Shown piece after piece: positions 6,307-9,651 of a stretch of 9,651 nucleotides of DNA (positions within the stretch are counted from its first letter, which is position 1; each line of letters opens with the position of its first letter). A program made the translations under genes and the position numbers. The stretch is from contig JANQST010000260.1 of the NCBI GenBank assembly GCA_028279155.1, positions 1 to 9,651 on the forward strand, read 5' to 3'. The notes beneath the pieces were generated by a model. The model worked only from the letters and a program-made list of their open reading frames with translations. It did not search any database and had not been told where the DNA came from. Source of the stretch: Cyclobacteriaceae bacterium (GTDB lineage Bacteria > Bacteroidota > Bacteroidia > Cytophagales > Cyclobacteriaceae).

Positions 6307-6807
6307 ATGGAAATTTCTTCAATCGATCAATTGCTACCTTACTATGAAAAAATTAGAGGGAGGACACTTCGAGTTATTAAAACTATCCCTCACGAGCACA
6401 TAGAATGGACGTATAAAGAAGGAAAGTTCACACTGGGTGATCTGATTCGACACCTTGCCACCATCGAACGCTATATGTACGCTGAAAATGCCCAGTTTAA
6501 GCCAAGCAAATATTCAGGATGTGGCCCTGATCTCGCTTCTGGTTATGACAACATCCTTGAATTTTTTAATCGACTCCATGACGAGTCCCTGGATATCTTT
6601 TCGAAACTGACTCCAGAAGACCTTCAAAAAAAATGCACAACTCCGGGAGGCACTCCGATTACACTTTGGAAATGGTTAAGAGCCATGATCGAACATGAAA
6701 TTCACCATAGAGGTCAGATTTATATGTATTTGGGAATGCTTGGGGTGGAGACTCCCCCTATTTATGGCCTCACCGCAGAAGAAGTGGAACAACGGAGCAA
6801 GCGTTAG
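6307..6807 (+). CDS. DinB-fold (YfiT-like) putative metal-dependent enzyme
   Basis: This 166-residue protein belongs to the DinB/YfiT four-helix-bundle superfamily, whose members are mostly thiol-dependent transferases or hydrolases of unknown substrate. The metal triad expected of the fold is present: H49 in the second helix (LIRHLATIERYMY) and H130 with H134 in the E-H-E-I-H-H-R-G-Q-I motif at 129-138, followed by the usual YLGMLGV. The N-terminal helix begins at once (MEISSIDQLLPYYEKIRGRTL), so no leader is present and the protein is cytoplasmic. Despite the family name, it is not the DNA polymerase IV called DinB. It is the only confident plus-strand gene in the window; its stop overlaps the stop of the CPBP protease gene by 4 bases. 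Confidence 0.9.
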   Translation: MEISSIDQLLPYYEKIRGRTLRVIKTIPHEHIEWTYKEGKFTLGDLIRHLATIERYMYAENAQFKPSKYSGCGPDLASGYDNILEFFNRLHDESLDIFSKLTPEDLQKKCTTPGGTPITLWKWLRAMIEHEIHHRGQIYMYLGMLGVETPPIYGLTAEEVEQRSKR

Positions 6808-7637
6808 GAATTTGATCTTCTAAATCCCAGACGGCCCTTTGTAAAAAGGATCAGCAAGATAGCTACAGCCAACATGACCAATGCTTCGTACCAATCAAGG
6901 GTGGTTCCTGCAACACCAAATTCAGAATCATCCTTTCCAAACAAAATCCTTACCCAATCACCGGAGGCATTATAGCATCCATGAAACAATGCGACCAACA
7001 AAACGCTCTGATTCGTTCTATAAAAGAGCCAGGTTAGAAAAACAGAAGTTGCCAAAACAAAAACAGTAAATGCTTCCAAAGGCATTTCTTCATTTTCCCC
7101 ATTTAATAGAAACGCCGGAACGTGCCAGGCCGTCCACACAACACCTATAATAACAGAGGTAACCAACGGAGTATATCGCTCATTCAACACAGGCAACAGG
7201 TATCCGCGCCAGCCAAACTCCTCTCCGAAACCGCCACCCAAGAAAAGATACGTTCCGATAGCCAACATCAATGGAGCAAAATCATTAACGCCTAATGAAT
7301 AGGTTTCAAATGTGGCTCCAAGACTCTTGAGCACTCCCAATTTTATCACAATAGGAAGGAAAATGGCAATCAAGTAATAGAGAAGGTTAACTCTCCAAAT
7401 CAATGCCTTTTTGAAAAGCTCTTTGACACCTTTCAATCCAGATGCCAGGTACATCATTAGAAAACCTGCTAGTGTAGGACCATATCTTCCGATGAAGAGA
7501 GAGATTCGGTTTCCCTCACTATCAACCATTCGATCAAACGGTTGGAGGATAACCGCAGCGACCATTCCGACGATCCAGGTGACCCCAAAAGCTGCTAATG
7601 CAAATTGCCAGGCTCGGCTTGTATTTTGATCAGACAT
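6804..7637 (-). CDS. CPBP family intramembrane glutamic metalloprotease
   Basis: This 277-residue membrane protein belongs to the CAAX-protease/bacteriocin-processing (CPBP, Abi) family. It has about seven to eight hydrophobic segments. The three catalytic motifs are intact: E139-E140-x3-R144 in GEEFGWRGYLLP, W168-x3-H172 in GVVWTAWHVPAFLL, and H219-x3-N223 in FHGCYNASGDW. In relatives, the glutamates and histidines activate water or bind metal to cleave peptides within the membrane. Bacterial members are linked to bacteriocin self-immunity or maturation, or to membrane-protein processing; no bacteriocin gene or peptide precursor is visible nearby, so the role is open. It starts just downstream of the terminator of the DUF4097 gene, so it must have its own promoter in the 100-base gap; I could not identify one. 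It is convergent with the DinB-fold gene, sharing TTAG. Confidence 0.92.
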   Translation of the reverse strand: MSDQNTSRAWQFALAAFGVTWIVGMVAAVILQPFDRMVDSEGNRISLFIGRYGPTLAGFLMMYLASGLKGVKELFKKALIWRVNLLYYLIAIFLPIVIKLGVLKSLGATFETYSLGVNDFAPLMLAIGTYLFLGGGFGEEFGWRGYLLPVLNERYTPLVTSVIIGVVWTAWHVPAFLLNGENEEMPLEAFTVFVLATSVFLTWLFYRTNQSVLLVALFHGCYNASGDWVRILFGKDDSEFGVAGTTLDWYEALVMLAVAILLILFTKGRLGFRRSNS

Positions 7638-7684
7638 CTAAGAATTAAACGCCCCACCTCAAGCCCCGTTGATTTCCTGACAAC

Positions 7685-7717
7685 AAAAAACCCCGCCTTC
7701 ACAACAAAGACGGGGTT
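7685..7717 (-). terminator. Strong intrinsic terminator of the DUF4097 cassette
   Basis: AACCCCGCCTT (7689-7699) and AAGACGGGGTT (7707-7717) pair as an 11-bp GC-rich stem with one C/A mismatch and a 7-base loop. On the minus strand the stem is followed by a run of T (TTTTTTGTTG, T-run at 7685-7690). It lies 20 bases beyond the stop of the downstream DUF4097 gene and is the clearest Rho-independent terminator in the window. It marks the end of the HEAT/DUF4097 operon and isolates the CPBP gene from it. Confidence 0.9.
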
Positions 7718-7736
7718 AATAAGTAATTAGGATCTT

Positions 7737-8546
7737 TTATTCCTTTCGGATGATAATGTCTCCATTCATGTTTTTAAAGGTGAATTCTGGACCACCACCG
7801 TTAATAGCTCCATAAACCCATGAGTTGATTGAGACCTTGTAGTTACCGCCATCATTTGACTTCACTTCAGGACTGGATTTGTCCACGGTCATGTCAAAAT
7901 CAGTGAAGATTTCACCTCTGTCTGACTTCATCTTAGCTTTTGCTTTGATAGACGCTGGGAATGTCACATCCACATCGCCATTGAGCGTCACAAAAGACAT
8001 CGGTTCATTGGGTGTAGCTTTCTTGATCGTAGCTGTAACTCCACCGTTCACAGTGTTGCAAACCACTGATCCCGAAACGTTGTTGAAAGTCAGTGGCCCG
8101 TTTACGCCGGTTACTTCCATTGACCCATTCACGCCAGTAATTTTTATATGCCCATATACTGTGGAAACATTAAGGTCAAAATTTGCAGGAAGCTTAATAT
8201 CCAGGTCAATGGCTTTCTTCCATGAGTTTGTAGAAATTTCTACCTTATTGTTTTTCTCAGAAGCTTCCAGCTCCACAGAACTGGAGGCGATTCTCTTCAT
8301 TCCCGGAGGCGCTTTCCTTTGGTCATCGCAGGAATCACAGTCTGAATCATCTGATCCGGAAGTTGCCTCGATTATTACCTCAGTTCCATTGTAAGCCTCG
8401 ATGGTGATATCACCTCGTACTTGCCCCACTTCCAAAACACCGGGAGAGCCTGGCTCACTTAACGGCACAACTAGTTTTTCATTGAAATCCTGACCCAATA
8501 CCAAAGTTGTCGTTGTCAGAAGTGCTATGATTAATATATGTTTCAT
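7737..8546 (-). CDS. Exported DUF4097 beta-strand repeat protein (second copy)
   Basis: This 269-residue protein has a Sec signal peptide (MKHILIIALLTTTTLVLGQ, cleavage probably after G18 or Q19) and then a DUF4097/GIN-like right-handed beta-repeat domain. Short strands are separated by N-G, S-G or D-G turns spaced nine residues apart (N140-G141, N149-G150, S158-G159, N167-G168), then N189-G190. The C-terminal block INGGGPEFTFKNMNGDIIIRK is shared with the upstream paralogue. An acidic insert at about 63-80 carries D-C-D-S-C-D with C70 and C73, which may bind a metal or form a disulfide. Probable location is periplasm or outer surface; no lipobox is present. It is the last gene before the terminator and starts 21 bases after the paralogue. 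Molecular function of the family is unknown; links to envelope sensing or surface structure are inference. Confidence 0.88.
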   Translation of the reverse strand: MKHILIIALLTTTTLVLGQDFNEKLVVPLSEPGSPGVLEVGQVRGDITIEAYNGTEVIIEATSGSDDSDCDSCDDQRKAPPGMKRIASSSVELEASEKNNKVEISTNSWKKAIDLDIKLPANFDLNVSTVYGHIKITGVNGSMEVTGVNGPLTFNNVSGSVVCNTVNGGVTATIKKATPNEPMSFVTLNGDVDVTFPASIKAKAKMKSDRGEIFTDFDMTVDKSSPEVKSNDGGNYKVSINSWVYGAINGGGPEFTFKNMNGDIIIRKE

Positions 8547-8567
8547 TTCTATCTTAATTTAAAGTTA

Positions 8568-9407
8568 TTACCGTGCACCTGAACTTTTCAAATACACATT
8601 TCCATTGATACTCTTGAAGGAAAACTCGGGCCCACCAGATCCGATCTCCACACCGGTTTTGGTACCTATTTTGAACATTCCTCCCTTTTCACTTTTCTCA
8701 ATTTTTGGACTAAGTTTTCGATAGTCAAAGGCGGAAAACAAGCTTCCGTTCATTGAATCGAAATATATTTTCGCGTTAAAATTTTTTGGCAACTCAAAGT
8801 TGAAATCGCCATTTACTGTATTGAAATCGACTGATGCCTTTGGATTTTCCAGGAAATTGATGGTGACGTCACCGTTTACAGTGGATGCTTCTCTCACATC
8901 TCTCGCATTTTGGATATCGACTTCACCGTTCACGTTGTTTGCTTTTACAATGCCGTCAATATTCTTGATCAGCACATCTCCTTTATCAACAGTTCTGGCA
9001 TAAACACCAATCCGCTTTGGTACTTTTAGTTTGTATTGGTATTTGAAATCGTAAGCAGGATCTCTGGGGATGTTATAGCCATATTGCCCGCGGTTTCCCC
9101 ATTTACACCTTCTGATGAATGGAGCTTTCGTATAGAGAATGAGTGAATCATCTACCAATCGCTCTCCAAGCTCAAGTTCCTTCTTGGCTTTCTCAACCAA
9201 AGCATCGGTTCGTCCAAATATCTCGATCTCCAATTCCAGGTAGACCTTGTCATCCTGAGAGGATTCGAAGACAACATCTCCAAAAATGTTATCGACCAAC
9301 ACCGTGAAGCTCTCAGGAGAGTCGATTTCATACGTTTTGCTGATCTTCACCACATCCTCTTTCAGAATAGGATTGATCAATGTTAGAAATAGTAGTATTA
9401 GTTTCAT
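8568..9407 (-). CDS. Exported DUF4097 beta-strand repeat protein (first copy)
   Basis: This 279-residue paralogue of the next gene begins with a short hydrophobic leader (MKLILLFLTLINPILK) that lacks a classical A-x-A cleavage site or lipobox, so it may be an uncleaved anchor or an atypical signal peptide. The middle (about 20-130) is a beta-rich, charged domain containing a lone cysteine (C101) and an aromatic, glycine-rich stretch near 104-122. From about 135 the DUF4097 repeats follow, with N-G or D-G turns at 151-152, 160-161, 178-179, 199-200 and 220-221, ending in GSGGPEFSFKSINGNVYLK. The repeat region and C-terminal block match the neighbouring paralogue, while the N-terminal parts differ. 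It follows the HEAT-repeat gene by 20 bases and is probably in the same transcript. Confidence 0.87.
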   Translation of the reverse strand: MKLILLFLTLINPILKEDVVKISKTYEIDSPESFTVLVDNIFGDVVFESSQDDKVYLELEIEIFGRTDALVEKAKKELELGERLVDDSLILYTKAPFIRRCKWGNRGQYGYNIPRDPAYDFKYQYKLKVPKRIGVYARTVDKGDVLIKNIDGIVKANNVNGEVDIQNARDVREASTVNGDVTINFLENPKASVDFNTVNGDFNFELPKNFNAKIYFDSMNGSLFSAFDYRKLSPKIEKSEKGGMFKIGTKTGVEIGSGGPEFSFKSINGNVYLKSSGAR

Positions 9408-9427
9408 TTTGAATTTCTTTTAGGTTC

Positions 9428-9651
9428 TCAAATGCTTGACAAAGACTTTATGCTTTCGTCCAGCTTATCTTTTACCAACTCATCGTCGATCGTATCACGA
9501 AGTTTCTCCATCGCCTCGACCGAAGACTTTTCCTGGATCACTACCAATGCATCTGCAATGGCAACCAGCATGATCACGGATTCTTGTTCCGTCAATGCGT
9601 CAATCAGGGCACTTCGAACTTCCGGAACATTGCCATAATTCAGAAGCGCTT
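9428..9651 (-). CDS. HEAT-repeat protein, C-terminal end (partial at window edge)
   Basis: The minus strand is open from the right edge for 73 codons to TGA at 9428-9430. The peptide has the helical-hairpin pattern of HEAT repeats: V11-R12 in NVPEVRSALIDALTEQES, then VIMLVAIADALVVIQEKSS, then VEAMEKLRDTIDDELVKDKL. The start is outside the window. In Bacteroidota, C-terminal HEAT domains of this kind are, from memory, often attached to an N-terminal zinc-finger (anti-sigma type) and transmembrane segment and encoded after an ECF sigma factor, with DUF4097 genes downstream; that part cannot be verified here. The 20-base gap to the first DUF4097 gene supports one operon. Confidence 0.75.
   Translation of the reverse strand, partial: ALLNYGNVPEVRSALIDALTEQESVIMLVAIADALVVIQEKSSVEAMEKLRDTIDDELVKDKLDESIKSLSSI

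Noticed and set aside
6307..6807. Annotation as DNA polymerase IV because of the DinB name
   Set aside because: The protein is a 166-residue histidine-triad helical bundle of the DinB/YfiT superfamily; it has none of the Y-family polymerase motifs.
6804..7637. A bacteriocin or abortive-infection locus built around the CPBP protease
   Set aside because: No small precursor peptide with a double-glycine or similar leader, ABC exporter, toxin or other defence gene is visible in the flanks; CPBP proteases are common as single genes.
8100..8180. Short tandem repeats at the DNA level in the DUF4097 gene
   Set aside because: The similarity reflects the protein repeat with N-G turns; the DNA units differ in several codons and give no array with constant spacers, so this is not a CRISPR or a mobile repeat.
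7879..8394. A 171-codon open frame on the plus strand inside the second DUF4097 gene
   Set aside because: It is fully antisense to a gene with a signal peptide and family repeats, its peptide is low in complexity (S/T/P/V-rich, mirroring the repeat codons), and it has no plausible start context or family match.
9432..9638. A 68-codon plus-strand frame at the right edge
   Set aside because: It is antisense to the HEAT-repeat frame, which has a coherent helical-repeat pattern and fits the spacing of the operon; the plus-strand peptide is serine-rich and unstructured.

Overview
The window looks like ordinary chromosomal sequence from a member of the Bacteroidota, most probably a marine Cytophagales-type bacterium; genus is not determinable from the sequence alone. 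The reasons are moderate-to-low GC, A-rich leaders with almost no Shine-Dalgarno sequences, a TAnnTTTG-type -7 promoter box before the PpiD-like gene, and family versions that I recognise from that phylum: a 76-residue PCD, a short RsmI, a large PpiD-like protein beginning MALIGTLRNKMGK, and DUF4097 proteins beside a HEAT-repeat gene. All complete genes but one are on the minus strand. No mobile element, CRISPR array, tRNA or rRNA is visible.

Layout, low to high coordinate. At 3-53 there may be the tail of a plus-strand gene. From 64 to 3288 runs a minus-strand cluster, transcribed in the order DUF493 protein, pterin carbinolamine dehydratase (PCD), TPR-like lipoprotein, RsmI, inositol-monophosphatase family protein; RsmI and the phosphatase overlap by ATGA. 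Upstream of it is a PpiD-like periplasmic chaperone (3374-5218) with its own likely promoter and a hairpin terminator. Next come a BASS-family sodium symporter (5323-6237), a divergent DinB-fold gene (6307-6807, plus strand) and a CPBP membrane protease (6804-7637) whose stop codon overlaps that of the DinB gene tail to tail. The right end (7685-9651) is an envelope-type cassette read leftwards: the C-terminal end of a HEAT-repeat protein, two tandem exported DUF4097 beta-repeat proteins 20-21 bases apart, then a strong intrinsic terminator.

Functionally the window mixes housekeeping (rRNA methylation, pterin recycling, inositol-phosphate-type phosphatase) with envelope functions (PpiD-like chaperone, lipoprotein, DUF4097 proteins, CPBP protease, symporter). 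The observation most worth checking is that the PpiD-like protein appears to have lost its parvulin (PPIase) domain cleanly while keeping both flanks, leaving a chaperone-only scaffold. The HEAT/DUF4097 cassette is the best candidate for a poorly characterised system; its upstream regulator, if any, lies beyond the right edge. I found no strong evidence for a wholly new system.
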